DNA from: Deltaproteobacteria bacterium
Lineage (GTDB): Bacteria; Myxococcota_A; UBA796; SXON01
Direction: 5' to 3'
DNA length: 38,533 nucleotides
NCBI GenBank assembly: GCA_014191855.1
Contig: BJHF01000061.1
Coordinates: 1-38,533, forward strand
The position numbers were made by a program, and so were the translations under genes. The notes below the pieces were generated by a model. That model saw nothing but the letters and a program-made list of their open reading frames with translations. It had not been told where the DNA came from and searched no databases. Shown in pieces: positions 16,008 to 24,632 of this stretch (position 1 is the first letter of the stretch; each line of letters opens with the position of its first letter).

Positions 16008-19000
16008 ATGCGTCTCCTGGCCCTCCTGCGTCTGTGTTTGCCCGCCGCCCTCGCCGGAACCGGGGGCCCGGACGCGGGCGGCACCGTGTACACCGACAGC
16101 GGCACCTCAGACGGCCCGTCCTATGCATGGCTGGACACATCGGGCGGCATGTCCGCCTCGCTGGCCGACGACGACAGCCTGAACGTTGAGCTCCCGTTCG
16201 ACTTTGAGTTCTACGGAACGTCGTACAGCAGCGTGGACATCTCGTCGAACGGCGCGGTGTTCTTCGACGGCGTAACCACCGCGAGTGCGGGCGCATGCCC
16301 CCCGAGCGCCGTGAGCTACACCGGAATCGCCGCCTTCTGGGACGATCTCGGCGCGAGCACCATCACCTACGACACCTTCGGCACCTATCCCTACCGAACC
16401 TTCGCGGTGACGTGGCAAGACGCGCCGCACGCCGTATACGGGGGCGCAGCAACGTTCCAGATCTGGCTGTTGGAGGGCCGAAACGAGGCCGTCGTGCAGT
16501 TCGACGACGTGACGTTCGGCGACCCCGCGGTGGACGGTGGCGCCAGCGCCGTGGTGGGCAGCTTCGCGGGCCCTTCGGGTCTGCCCTGGTCGTGCTCAGC
16601 CACCTTCGGCGACGGAACGTCTGTCTGGTTCGGTGCCGAAACCGCGCGGCCCGCTCGCGAGGAAGTATACGCCGACGAGCTGGAAGATCCGTGGGAAGGT
16701 GCGGCCGACTTCAACTACGTCGGCACCTCGATGTGGGTGACGGATCTCAACTCGGATGGCGAGGACGACGTGATCGTCGGCGCCTCAGGCTACAGCGAGG
16801 GCGCCGCCTACGTGCTGTACCGCCCGTGGACCACGCCCGGAACGCTCGATGGGGCCGATGCCAGCTTCGAAGGGCCAAGCAGCGGCTCTTTGTTCGGCAC
16901 GACCATCGGCGCCGGCGACATGGACGGAGACGGCACTCCGGAGCTGGGGTTCGGTGCGCCCGGCGCCGACGTTCCGGGCTCGGACTCGGGCGCGGCCTAC
17001 CTGTTTGAGGGGGCGAGCTTCTCGGGGGTGAACGCGGCGTCGAGCGCGGGGATCATCGTCACCGGGAATTCCACTGGCCGGCCCGGCCTCGGAACGAGCG
17101 TTTCCCTCGACGGCGACTTCAATGGCGACGGCTATGCAGACCTGCTCGTCACCGCCCCTGGCGCGGATGATGGCGGCAGCGATGCAGGTGCCGCCTACAT
17201 CTTCAACGGCTCGGCGACCGTGGCCGGCACCTATACCACGACCAGCGCGACCTCCCGGATCACCGGCGCCGCCTCTGGCGACAAGATGGGCACGACGACG
17301 GCCGTCGGGGATCTGGACAGTGACGGCCTCGACGACTTCGTGATCGGCGCCCCCGGCTCCGACGCGGGCGCGACCAACGGCGGCGCGGCGTTCGTGGTGT
17401 ACGGGGCGGACCTCCCCTCCGGGGCCGCGGGCATCACGACCCTCGCCACCTGCCGCACGATGCTCGCGCAGGCGGGAGCTGCGCTGGGCACGTCGGTGGC
17501 GATCGCCGACGCGGGAGGCGGAACGGGCCTCGATCTGCTCCTCGGCGCCCCCTACTACGACTCGTCCAGCACCGACATCGGCGCGGTGTACGCGATGGAA
17601 GATGTAGGGACAACCTGCCGTGCCGACGTGGCGCTGGCGGACATGACCTACCTGGGCCAGACGGCCAGCGGTCGCTTCGGCTCGGCTATCGAGGCGGGCG
17701 ACCTCGACGGCGATGGCACGAACGACCTGGCGATCGCCGCGAGCAACGACAACACCTATACGTCGGGCGGCGGCGTGGTCTACACCTACACCACGCCCCC
17801 CTCCGCCTCAACCGTTACCGCGGCCGACGCCGATCATTCCCTGTTCGGCACCTGGGGTGGCGGTCGCGCGGGGAGCGCGCTTCAGGTAGCCGGGGGGTCG
17901 AACGGTCAGAGCCTCATCGTGACTGCGCCCTACGCATCGGGGACCTTCTCTTCGGCTGGCGTCGTATTCGACTGGGTTTGGCACGAGGATTTTGAGGACG
18001 ATGACAGCGACGGGTTCGTGAACGCCGAGGCCGGCGGCAACGACTGCGACGACAGCGACGCGAACGCCTATCCGGGCGGCACGGACACGTACGCAGACAG
18101 CGCAGACGGCGACTGTGACGGCTGGGTAGATGGCGAGATCCGCGTTCGTAGGGACGCGGAAGATTGGTCCTGGGACCTTGATGAAATGAGCGCGACGGTG
18201 AGCACCACGCTCGACTTCGAAAGCAGCACCGCGGGCGATGCGCTGACAACACTCGGGGGCGTAACGTTCAGCGGCACGACGTTCGACGACCAGACTTCGC
18301 GCACCTACCCGAGCGGCAGCGTTGGAGTGACGGTGTCAGGCGGCACATTGACCATGGAGTTCGATGCGCCGGTAGACGCGCTCGCCTTGCGATGGCTTGA
18401 CCCCGAAGACGACTTCACGCTCACCGCGTACGACGACACCGGGGCGACGGTCGTGGCCGCCTACGACTTCGAGCTGGACGCCGCGAGCCGGACGGGCGGA
18501 GTGTACCGCGGCTATGTATTCGTGAGCTCGATCTCCACGATCGTCGTGGACGCTTCGACCGGTGACACCTTCGGATTCGATGATCTCGAGATCGTAGACG
18601 CGGCGGACACCGACCGCGATCTCGACGGCCAGACCGAGGCAGCCGGAGATTGCGACGACACAGACGCGAGCGTGTACGTCGGCGCTTCGGAGGTGCTGGA
18701 CAACGGTATCGACGACGACTGCGACGGCATCGTAGACGGCGGCGACATGACGACCTGGACCGACCTGGCGGACTGGTCGACCGCCGCGGGAATCACCTCG
18801 GAGACCATCGACTTTGAGGACCTCACGGCCACAGAGGCTATCGACAGCCAGTACACCTCCCTCGGCGCTACGTTCGACGGCACGCCCGTGGCGGCGACCG
18901 CGATCGACGGGAGCGCCCCGAACGGCGCCTTGGCGGCGCAGGCAGTCGGATCGACGCTATCCATGGAGTTCACCGAGCTTCAACCGGCTGTTGCGCTGAC

Positions 19001-21095
19001 CTTCATCGACCTGGACACCACCGCGACCATCGAGGGCTACGTGGGCTCCGCGCTGGTGTACACGGCCAGCTTCACGGGCTCGGGGAGCAGCGACTTCATG
19101 GGGCTCACGACGGAGTACGGCTTCGACCGCCTCGACATCACCGTGGCCAGCGACACCTTCGGCGCCGACGACGTGATCTTCTCCGCGCTCGGGCTCGACG
19201 ACGCGGACGGGGACGGGATGACCGAAGCGGAAGGCGACTGCGACGACGCCGATGCGACGACCTACCTTGGTGCCGACGAGACCTGGTACGACGGCGTAGA
19301 CAGCGATTGCGCGGGAGACGACGACTACGACGCGGATGCGGACGGCGTCGAGTACTCCGCCGATTGCGACGATACCGACGCGGCGGTGAACCCGGCGGCG
19401 ACGGAGACCTGGTACGACGGCGTGGACTCCGATTGCGACGGAGCCAGCGACTACGACCAGGATGGAGACGGCTTTGAATCCGACGCTTCAGGCGGCGGCG
19501 AGGACTGCGACGACAGCGATGCGACGGTAAACCCAGACGCAACGGAGATCTGGTACGACGGCGTGGACTCCGATTGCGACGAGGCCGACGACTACGACGC
19601 CGACGGCGACGGGTACTCGGTCGGCAGCGGTCTCGGCGGCGACTGCGACGACGGGGACGCGGCGGTGAGCCCGGCCGAGTCCGAGACGTACTACGACGGC
19701 GTCGACAACGACTGCGATGAGGCGACGGACGACGAGGATCAGGACGGCGACGGCTACACGTCAACCAGCGTTGGCGGCGACGATTGCGACGACAGCAACG
19801 CGAGCGCGCACCCCGATGCGACGGGCGATGTCTGTTACGACGGAGTAGACACCGATTGCGACGGCGCGAACGACTATGACTGCGACGCCGATGGCTACAG
19901 CAGCGACGCCTACGGTGGCGACGACTGCGACGACGCAGACGACGCCGTGAATCCGTCAGCGGCCGACACGATGGGAGACGGCGTGGACACCGACTGCGAC
20001 TCGGGCGCCGAATACGATTTCGATTACGACGGATACGACGGCGAGCTCTACGGCGGCACGGACTGCAACGACGCCGACGACAGCGTGTACCTGGGCGCTC
20101 CGGACACCTGCTACGACGGCGTCGACAGCAACTGCGACGAGGCGAGCGACAGCGACTGCGACGTCGACGGCTACGATGCCGAGGCCCTGGGCGGCCTCGA
20201 TTGCGACGACACCGATGCGACGATCAACCCCGGCGAAGCCGACTTCCCCTACGATGGGATCGACAACGACTGCGACGGCGGCTCGGAGTACGACGTAGAC
20301 GGCGACGGCTACACGTCGGACTGGTACGGCGGCGACGATTGCGACGACGGAGACTCGACGATCTACCCGGGCGCGATGGATGCCTGTTACGACGGCGAGG
20401 ACACGGACTGCGGGAGCGACGACGACTACGACTGCGACGCGGATCTGCACACCAGCGACGCGTGGGGCGGAGACGACTGCGACGACGCCGACGCGGCGAT
20501 CAGCCCCGACGCCACGGAAATCTCGGGCGACGGCATCGATCAGGACTGCGACGGCATCGATCCAGTCGTGTGCACCGATTGCGACGGCGACGGCTACGAC
20601 GCTTCCGCCAGCGGCGGCGACGACTGTGAGGATGCAGACGCCTCCGTGAACCCGGGCGCCACCGACGCGCCGTATGACGGGATCGACGCCGACTGTGGCG
20701 GCGATGACGACTTCGACGTGGACAGCGACGGGGACCGCGCCGCGCTCGGCGGCGGCGCCGACTGCGACGACAACAACCCCCTCATCGCGAGCACGAACAC
20801 CCTCGACGACTGCGGGAACGGCGACGAGGACTGCGATGGCGACCTCGACGACGACTGCGGCGACACCGGGGACACGGACGACTCGGGCGACAGCGGCGAG
20901 ACCGGCGACACCGACACCGGAACCTCGGATTCGGGGGACAGCGGCGAGGACTGGCGTCCCGAGGCGGAGGATGTCACCGCGCCGCGGGAGATCGAGCGGG
21001 GGACGGCTTGTGGCTGCGACAGCGGCGACGCGGGCGCAGGCGCCCTGGGGCTGCTGTTGGTCGCAGCGGGGTTGGCGCGGCGGAAGCGCGCTTAG
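16008..21095 (+). CDS. Giant FG-GAP / MopE-repeat surface protein with MYXO-CTERM tail
   Basis: A 1695-residue secreted protein. Order: signal peptide (1-~17, ends ALA); beta-sandwich with FDFEFYGTSYSSVDISSNG (about 25-220); seven FG-GAP repeats (about 240-650; e.g. GAGDMDGDGTPELGFGAP, GDLDSDGLDDFVIGAP), enough for one integrin-alpha-like seven-bladed propeller with Ca-binding DxDxDG loops; then 14 Cys-Asp repeats of the MopE 'putative metal-binding' type (GGDDCDD ... DGVDxDCDG). Two related ~150-residue beta domains (LDFESSTAG ... DTFGFDDLEI and IDFEDLTAT ... DTFGADDVIF) interrupt the repeats after copies 1 and 2. An Asp/Gly/Ser/Thr tether precedes the tail CGCDSGDAGAGALGLLLVAA and ARRKRA, a MYXO-CTERM sorting signal (Cys, helix, Arg). 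Probably a calcium-dependent outer-surface protein. Its stop overlaps the convergent gene's stop. Confidence 0.92.
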   Translation: MRLLALLRLCLPAALAGTGGPDAGGTVYTDSGTSDGPSYAWLDTSGGMSASLADDDSLNVELPFDFEFYGTSYSSVDISSNGAVFFDGVTTASAGACPPSAVSYTGIAAFWDDLGASTITYDTFGTYPYRTFAVTWQDAPHAVYGGAATFQIWLLEGRNEAVVQFDDVTFGDPAVDGGASAVVGSFAGPSGLPWSCSATFGDGTSVWFGAETARPAREEVYADELEDPWEGAADFNYVGTSMWVTDLNSDGEDDVIVGASGYSEGAAYVLYRPWTTPGTLDGADASFEGPSSGSLFGTTIGAGDMDGDGTPELGFGAPGADVPGSDSGAAYLFEGASFSGVNAASSAGIIVTGNSTGRPGLGTSVSLDGDFNGDGYADLLVTAPGADDGGSDAGAAYIFNGSATVAGTYTTTSATSRITGAASGDKMGTTTAVGDLDSDGLDDFVIGAPGSDAGATNGGAAFVVYGADLPSGAAGITTLATCRTMLAQAGAALGTSVAIADAGGGTGLDLLLGAPYYDSSSTDIGAVYAMEDVGTTCRADVALADMTYLGQTASGRFGSAIEAGDLDGDGTNDLAIAASNDNTYTSGGGVVYTYTTPPSASTVTAADADHSLFGTWGGGRAGSALQVAGGSNGQSLIVTAPYASGTFSSAGVVFDWVWHEDFEDDDSDGFVNAEAGGNDCDDSDANAYPGGTDTYADSADGDCDGWVDGEIRVRRDAEDWSWDLDEMSATVSTTLDFESSTAGDALTTLGGVTFSGTTFDDQTSRTYPSGSVGVTVSGGTLTMEFDAPVDALALRWLDPEDDFTLTAYDDTGATVVAAYDFELDAASRTGGVYRGYVFVSSISTIVVDASTGDTFGFDDLEIVDAADTDRDLDGQTEAAGDCDDTDASVYVGASEVLDNGIDDDCDGIVDGGDMTTWTDLADWSTAAGITSETIDFEDLTATEAIDSQYTSLGATFDGTPVAATAIDGSAPNGALAAQAVGSTLSMEFTELQPAVALTFIDLDTTATIEGYVGSALVYTASFTGSGSSDFMGLTTEYGFDRLDITVASDTFGADDVIFSALGLDDADGDGMTEAEGDCDDADATTYLGADETWYDGVDSDCAGDDDYDADADGVEYSADCDDTDAAVNPAATETWYDGVDSDCDGASDYDQDGDGFESDASGGGEDCDDSDATVNPDATEIWYDGVDSDCDEADDYDADGDGYSVGSGLGGDCDDGDAAVSPAESETYYDGVDNDCDEATDDEDQDGDGYTSTSVGGDDCDDSNASAHPDATGDVCYDGVDTDCDGANDYDCDADGYSSDAYGGDDCDDADDAVNPSAADTMGDGVDTDCDSGAEYDFDYDGYDGELYGGTDCNDADDSVYLGAPDTCYDGVDSNCDEASDSDCDVDGYDAEALGGLDCDDTDATINPGEADFPYDGIDNDCDGGSEYDVDGDGYTSDWYGGDDCDDGDSTIYPGAMDACYDGEDTDCGSDDDYDCDADLHTSDAWGGDDCDDADAAISPDATEISGDGIDQDCDGIDPVVCTDCDGDGYDASASGGDDCEDADASVNPGATDAPYDGIDADCGGDDDFDVDSDGDRAALGGGADCDDNNPLIASTNTLDDCGNGDEDCDGDLDDDCGDTGDTDDSGDSGETGDTDTGTSDSGDSGEDWRPEAEDVTAPREIERGTACGCDSGDAGAGALGLLLVAAGLARRKRA
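19198..20875 (+). repeat. Array of twelve MopE-type coding repeats
   Basis: Twelve consecutive in-frame repeats of about 125-145 nt, with two further copies at about 17996-18140 and 18605-18745. Each encodes D-x-D-x-DG(Y/F) ... (G/E)DCDD-x-DA-x-(V/I)-x-P ... DG(V/I)D-x-DCDG-like sequence. Copies diverge in the spacer but conserve the two Cys and the Asp cluster. The DNA period is a protein repeat, not a CRISPR or transposon. Confidence 0.85.
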
Positions 21096-21817
21096 TTCGC
21101 CCAGTCGTCCGGCTTCTGGCGACGCGGCCGCTCCTGGCCCCGCCCGCCGTCGAGCACCTGAAACTTGGAGAGCTCCTTCTCGATCGCCTTCTTGCGGCGC
21201 AGCAGCTTCCAGCGGCGCCACGTGTCGCCGTCGATCCACACGGTCGCCCACGCCGCAAACCACGCGAACACGAGGTGGGCCGACGCGACGTCGCGATAAT
21301 AAGCCAGCCTCAAAACTGACAAAAGCAGCACCAGCCATGCGATGACCTCTGCCTTCATGGGCAAGACCATCATCCAGCGCACCTGTGCGTCCCGGTTCTT
21401 GAACGCGAACCATACGAGCATGGCGTCGAGCCACCACCAGGGCCCGAACACGTACGTGGCCTGAAGCAGGCCGGTGAGGCCGATCATCAACGAGCCAAAG
21501 GTCGCGAGCGCCCACGTGATGAACGTGCTCACCCAGAAGCGCCTCGCGCCCATGCCGGCGTGCGCCATGTCCATGAAGAAGAACACGCCGACCCAGCCAA
21601 ATACCGCGGAGACGGGCTCGCCCTGAATCAAGGTGTAGGTGAGCGGCTGCCATGGCTGAAAACCCGCGCCCAACCCGCGCAGGGACAGGATCGGCTCCAG
21701 CGCGCCGGAGAACGCCAGCTCTACGATGTAGGCGACGACCAGCACCCCGATCGTGGCCCGCACTCGTGGAGACCACATGCGGGCGAGGTCGAGGGGTGGT
21801 GTCGGCGGACGATCCAT
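21092..21817 (-). CDS. Rhomboid-fold membrane protein lacking the catalytic serine
   Basis: A 241-residue protein with six predicted membrane helices and a charged cytoplasmic tail. The layout is rhomboid-like: a first helix; then the L1 loop segment FQPWQPLTYTLIQG, recalling the WQ-x-x-T-x-x-x-x-H/G of rhomboids; then GARRFWVSTFITWALAT; and a late helix SAHLVFAWFAAW that keeps the AH of the catalytic His helix. Where active rhomboids have GxSGxxxG, this protein reads GPWWWLDAML, so the nucleophile Ser is missing. It is probably a pseudoprotease that binds membrane substrates. The start is ATG 21817; it is divergent from the next gene. Its stop overlaps that of the MYXO-CTERM protein gene (TTAG). 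The rhomboid assignment is by eye and needs profile confirmation. Confidence 0.62.
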   Translation of the reverse strand: MDRPPTPPLDLARMWSPRVRATIGVLVVAYIVELAFSGALEPILSLRGLGAGFQPWQPLTYTLIQGEPVSAVFGWVGVFFFMDMAHAGMGARRFWVSTFITWALATFGSLMIGLTGLLQATYVFGPWWWLDAMLVWFAFKNRDAQVRWMMVLPMKAEVIAWLVLLLSVLRLAYYRDVASAHLVFAWFAAWATVWIDGDTWRRWKLLRRKKAIEKELSKFQVLDGGRGQERPRRQKPDDWAN

Positions 21818-21869
21818 CCCGCGCCCTTATCGCCTTGCGCGGATCGGCGCGGCGGGCGAAGGCGTGGGC

Positions 21870-22595
21870 GTGTGGTTGGCCGTCCTCGCTCTGAGCCTCA
21901 ATGCGGCCGCGCATCCCTCAGGCGCCACGAACCCCTCCGATCCGAACGGAGGCATGCCGGGTCAACGCCTTGAAGCGCAAGTAGAACCCGGGCACCTGCG
22001 GATAGACTACTACGTTGAGATCGCGGCGATGCGCCTGTACAAGGAGGCGCGCGCGGAGGGCGCGGCCGGAGCCGAGTGGGCCCCGAAACATGCGGAGTCG
22101 CTGAGGCCGGGCGTGCGCGCGCGCTGGAACGACGTCGAGCTGGAACTCACGCCGCTCGCGGTGGAGAAGCCAGCCCAGCTCAAGGAGGCCTCGTACGTGG
22201 AGCTGCACCTGGCGGGTGAGGCGGCGCTGCCGGAGGCGCCGGGATCGCTCCAGCTCCGGATGGACAATTATCCAGACGAACCCTGCTATTACGCGGTCAG
22301 CGTGGCCCTGGCTGGGGCGCTGGTAGTCACCGAAACAGACCTTGGCCATGTGGCCGGTGGGCGCCTCCGCGACAACCGGCACGGCGCCTGGCGGCGGGAT
22401 GAGGACGGGCGGAGCACCAACGTTTCGCTGCGGCCCGCGCACTTCTGGGAGTCCCAAGCCGATGGCCCGCTCCCCGAGCGCCTGGAAGGGCTGGTGCCAA
22501 GCCGGGTATCGCTCGGCGCGCTGGCCGCGGCCGCGGCCGGGGTCGCGCTCGGGGTCGCAGTCGGGGTGGTTTGGTGGCGGCGGCGGGCGCGGTGA
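21870..22595 (+). CDS. Exported membrane-anchored protein of unknown function
   Basis: A 241-residue protein. GTG 21870 is preferred because GAAGG lies 7 nt upstream and the signal sequence MWLAVLALSLNAAA then begins at once. The mature part is a beta-rich domain (LRIDYYVEIAAMRLYKEAR ... VRARWNDVELELTPL ... SLQLRMDNYPDEPCYYAVSV) with one Cys. It ends in a C-terminal hydrophobic helix and an Arg-rich end (LGVAVGVVWWRRRAR), a tail anchor facing the cytoplasm. The domain faintly resembles the N-terminal exported part that precedes HupE/UreJ-type membrane proteins, but I cannot place it firmly. It is divergent from the rhomboid-like gene (52 nt) and convergent with the next gene. Confidence 0.6.
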   Translation: MWLAVLALSLNAAAHPSGATNPSDPNGGMPGQRLEAQVEPGHLRIDYYVEIAAMRLYKEARAEGAAGAEWAPKHAESLRPGVRARWNDVELELTPLAVEKPAQLKEASYVELHLAGEAALPEAPGSLQLRMDNYPDEPCYYAVSVALAGALVVTETDLGHVAGGRLRDNRHGAWRRDEDGRSTNVSLRPAHFWESQADGPLPERLEGLVPSRVSLGALAAAAAGVALGVAVGVVWWRRRAR

Positions 22596-22616
22596 TGTCG
22601 TTGGGGGCAGGCCGAT

Positions 22617-23273
22617 CTACTGCCGTCGCAACCCGTGGTGGCAAATGGACACGGGCGCGATGGGGGTCTGGTCGATGTCCAAAAGCGGGATCGTGCCGGT
22701 GTCGCACCCGTTGCCAGGCTGGACCTCTACCGAGGCGATGATCGCGGCGGGATCGGCGAGATCCACATAATACCCGTCAAGCGAGAGGCCGCCGGAGCAG
22801 CGAGGATCGAGGCCGAGGAAGGCGACCGCCTGACCCGAGCTGAGCGCAGGTGCCGGCGTGGGCTCCCACGTGCACATTTGTTGTGCGGCCCAGTACGCCT
22901 CGACCGCGGGCTGGTCTGCGAGCACGACGAGGGTGTCGAGCGCCGTCGTTTCGCCGCAGAACTCCTGATGCACGAGCTTTGTGGTGACGACGGTTGACCC
23001 GAGCCGCCCTGCGCAATCGTCGAAGGCGACGAGGCCAGTATCCCGGGAGCCGGAGTCGGAGTCGGAGTCGGTGTCGGTATCGGTGTCGGTGTCGGTGCCA
23101 GTGTCCGGATCGCCCGTTTCGTCGCCCACGGTCGAATCCTCGGCGCGGCCCGTGTCGTTGGCGCCGGTGTCGGGCGTGGCGCCGGTATCGAAGGGGGAAA
23201 GGGGCGTACTGGCCCCCTCGCCCGGAGTGCAGCCGACGATCGCGACGAACGCGGCGAGCAGAGGGGCGCGCAT
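22617..23273 (-). CDS. Lipoprotein with Asp/Thr/Ser tether and Cys-containing domain
   Basis: A 218-residue protein starting at ATG 23273 with signal MRAPLLAAFVAIVGC (lipobox IVGC, Cys15). This is the one lipoprotein in the window with a charged n-region. A low-complexity tether of about 55 residues (FDTGATPDTGANDTG ... TDTDTDTDTDSDSDSGS) leads to a compact domain of about 140 residues (VVTTKLVHQEFCGETTALD ... QQMCTWEP ... PRCSGGLSLDG ... ICHHGLRRQ). It has six Cys, probably in disulphides. I do not recognise the domain. No ribosome-binding site is clear. It is divergent from the propeller lipoprotein at 23375. Confidence 0.68.
   Translation of the reverse strand: MRAPLLAAFVAIVGCTPGEGASTPLSPFDTGATPDTGANDTGRAEDSTVGDETGDPDTGTDTDTDTDTDSDSDSGSRDTGLVAFDDCAGRLGSTVVTTKLVHQEFCGETTALDTLVVLADQPAVEAYWAAQQMCTWEPTPAPALSSGQAVAFLGLDPRCSGGLSLDGYYVDLADPAAIIASVEVQPGNGCDTGTIPLLDIDQTPIAPVSICHHGLRRQ
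23051..23104. repeat. Hexanucleotide coding repeat
   Basis: Nine 6-nt units (CGGAGT, CGGTGT and close variants on the plus strand) encode alternating Asp-Thr and Asp-Ser in the tether of the lipoprotein. Such arrays can change length in 2-residue steps by slippage without breaking the frame. Confidence 0.75.
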
Positions 23274-23374
23274 AGGCAGAGTGTACTCGGCGGCGAGACG
23301 CCATGGCGTCTGCACGGCGCTTTGCATTGACGTTTCCACTCCTCCCGGCCACACTCGTCGCGACCCGGGACCCC

Positions 23375-24457
23375 ATGCTCGCGATCTCGCTCGCTCACAT
23401 CGCCTGCACCTCCGACACCGGCAGCGACGGCGACACCGGGGGCGTAGCCGACTCCGCAGATACCGCAGACAGCGCCGACTCCGGGGCGGACTCCCGCACC
23501 GATTCAGGTGACGACACCGGCGTCGAAAACACCGTAGACACGCGCCTTCTCGACGCGTGCGTAACCGACGGGAAGGAGCTGACCGAGCTCTGGTCGTCCG
23601 CCCTTCCCGACATGGTCGGCACGCCCACGCAGATGGCGTGGGCGCGCGACCACCTCGTTGTTCTCGATGCCGACGGCACGACGGACGCAACCGCTCTTCG
23701 CGCCTATGATCTTCCCGCGCCGCTCGGGGATAGCTCCGCGCTCGGCACCCGGTGGCAAAGCGTGGGCTCCACCCTCGGCTTCTCGATCTCCGGAACGAAG
23801 GTGTTCACGGCGAACGGCGGGATCCACGTGCTGAACCTCGCGGACGCTGCCGAGCTGGCCTCCGTAGACCTTGGCGCGAGCCCGGCCCTCTCCGTCGCGG
23901 GAAGCGGCGACGCCGCGTTCGCCACCACCGCCACCGAAGTGTTCACCTGGGATGGCGCTTCTTCGTCAGCTACACCCAGCGATGTCGGGGACGCCGCCGG
24001 CCAAGTCGTCGGGATGACCGTCGAAGGAGAGTGGGCCGCCGGGGAGGGTCGCGCCCCGGTGGTTGCCTTCCGCGCCCGGGGAGAATCCGCGTTCACGTCG
24101 ACGACGCTCACCGCCTTCGGACGCGCGGTCGACATCCTCCCGCACCCGGGTGGAGGCGCCTGGGTGTTCGGGGGCCCGGACGGCTACGCCTGGTATGGGA
24201 GCTTCGACGGGACGGGCACCCTCGTCGCCAGCAACCAATTCGAGAGCCCGGGCATCAGCCGCGTGGTCGGAAGCGAGGGCACGCAGCACGCCTGGTCGAG
24301 CTGGGACGGACTGGGAATCGCGGCCTTCAGCGACACGAACTACGGCATCCTCTCCGACACGCCCAGCATCGCCGCGCTCGCGGTTGACCCCGATGGATAC
24401 TGGCTGCTCACCGTAGACGAGGACGGCACGCTGCGCCGGTGGACGTGTGAGGAGTAG
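23375..24457 (+). CDS. Beta-propeller-like lipoprotein
   Basis: A 360-residue protein. ATG 23375 gives a short signal MLAISLAHIAC (Cys11), followed by an Asp/Thr/Gly/Ser-rich tether to about residue 50. An in-frame ATG at 23303 would add 24 residues including two Arg, and cannot be excluded. The body is made of short beta-blade segments (MAWARDHLVVLDADG, FSISGTKVFTANGGIHVLNL, GDAAFATTATEVFTWDG, HPGGGAWVFGGPDGYAWYG, IAALAVDPDGYWLLTVDEDGTLRRW) that read as a WD40/YVTN-type propeller. No catalytic motif is seen. Its end faces the LamG remnant across a structured 252-nt intergenic region. Confidence 0.7.
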   Translation: MLAISLAHIACTSDTGSDGDTGGVADSADTADSADSGADSRTDSGDDTGVENTVDTRLLDACVTDGKELTELWSSALPDMVGTPTQMAWARDHLVVLDADGTTDATALRAYDLPAPLGDSSALGTRWQSVGSTLGFSISGTKVFTANGGIHVLNLADAAELASVDLGASPALSVAGSGDAAFATTATEVFTWDGASSSATPSDVGDAAGQVVGMTVEGEWAAGEGRAPVVAFRARGESAFTSTTLTAFGRAVDILPHPGGGAWVFGGPDGYAWYGSFDGTGTLVASNQFESPGISRVVGSEGTQHAWSSWDGLGIAAFSDTNYGILSDTPSIAALAVDPDGYWLLTVDEDGTLRRWTCEE

Positions 24458-24561
24458 TCGGGAAGTGTGACCGGACGCACGCTGCGAACAGCGGGCGGGC
24501 GCGACGATGAACGGCATCGACGGCCCCCCCGGGCAAAGAGAGCGGCGCCGCCCGCTACGCC

Positions 24562-24627
24562 GCGATGTGGGGCGATCCCGTCGCCGGGCCAACCCGGCGA
24601 GCCCAGGGATCAGGCCTGCCACATCGC
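24562..24627. other. Compound inverted repeat in convergent intergenic region
   Basis: Three nested perfect stems are centred on one loop. The outer stem is GCGATGTGG/CCACATCGC (24562-24570 with 24619-24627). The middle stem is GATCCC/GGGATC (24574-24579 with 24606-24611). The inner stem is TCGCCGGG/CCCGGCGA (24581-24588 with 24593-24600) with loop CCAA. GGC at 24571 can also pair with GCC at 24614. No T tract follows on either strand, so it is not a standard intrinsic terminator. Confidence 0.7.
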
Positions 24628-24632
24628 CCAGC

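Noticed and set aside
19198..20875. Regularly spaced DNA repeats as a CRISPR array
   Set aside because: The repeats are in frame inside a coding sequence, imperfect, and encode the MopE-type Cys-Asp motif; no cas genes.
21092..21817. Rhombosortase processing the adjacent protein
   Set aside because: The catalytic Ser is absent and the adjacent tail is of the MYXO-CTERM, not GlyGly-CTERM, type.
19956..21914. Minus-strand open frame of 652 codons opposite the MopE repeats
   Set aside because: Its Val/Ala-rich repetitive sequence is the complement of the Asp/Cys-rich repeats; no signal, ribosome-binding site or domain of its own.
24562..24627. Compound hairpin as an integron attC site
   Set aside because: Length fits, but the ends lack the AAC/GTT core boxes and there is no integrase or cassette structure nearby.
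24562..24627. Compound hairpin as an intrinsic terminator
   Set aside because: No run of T follows on either strand; kept as a structure of unknown role.
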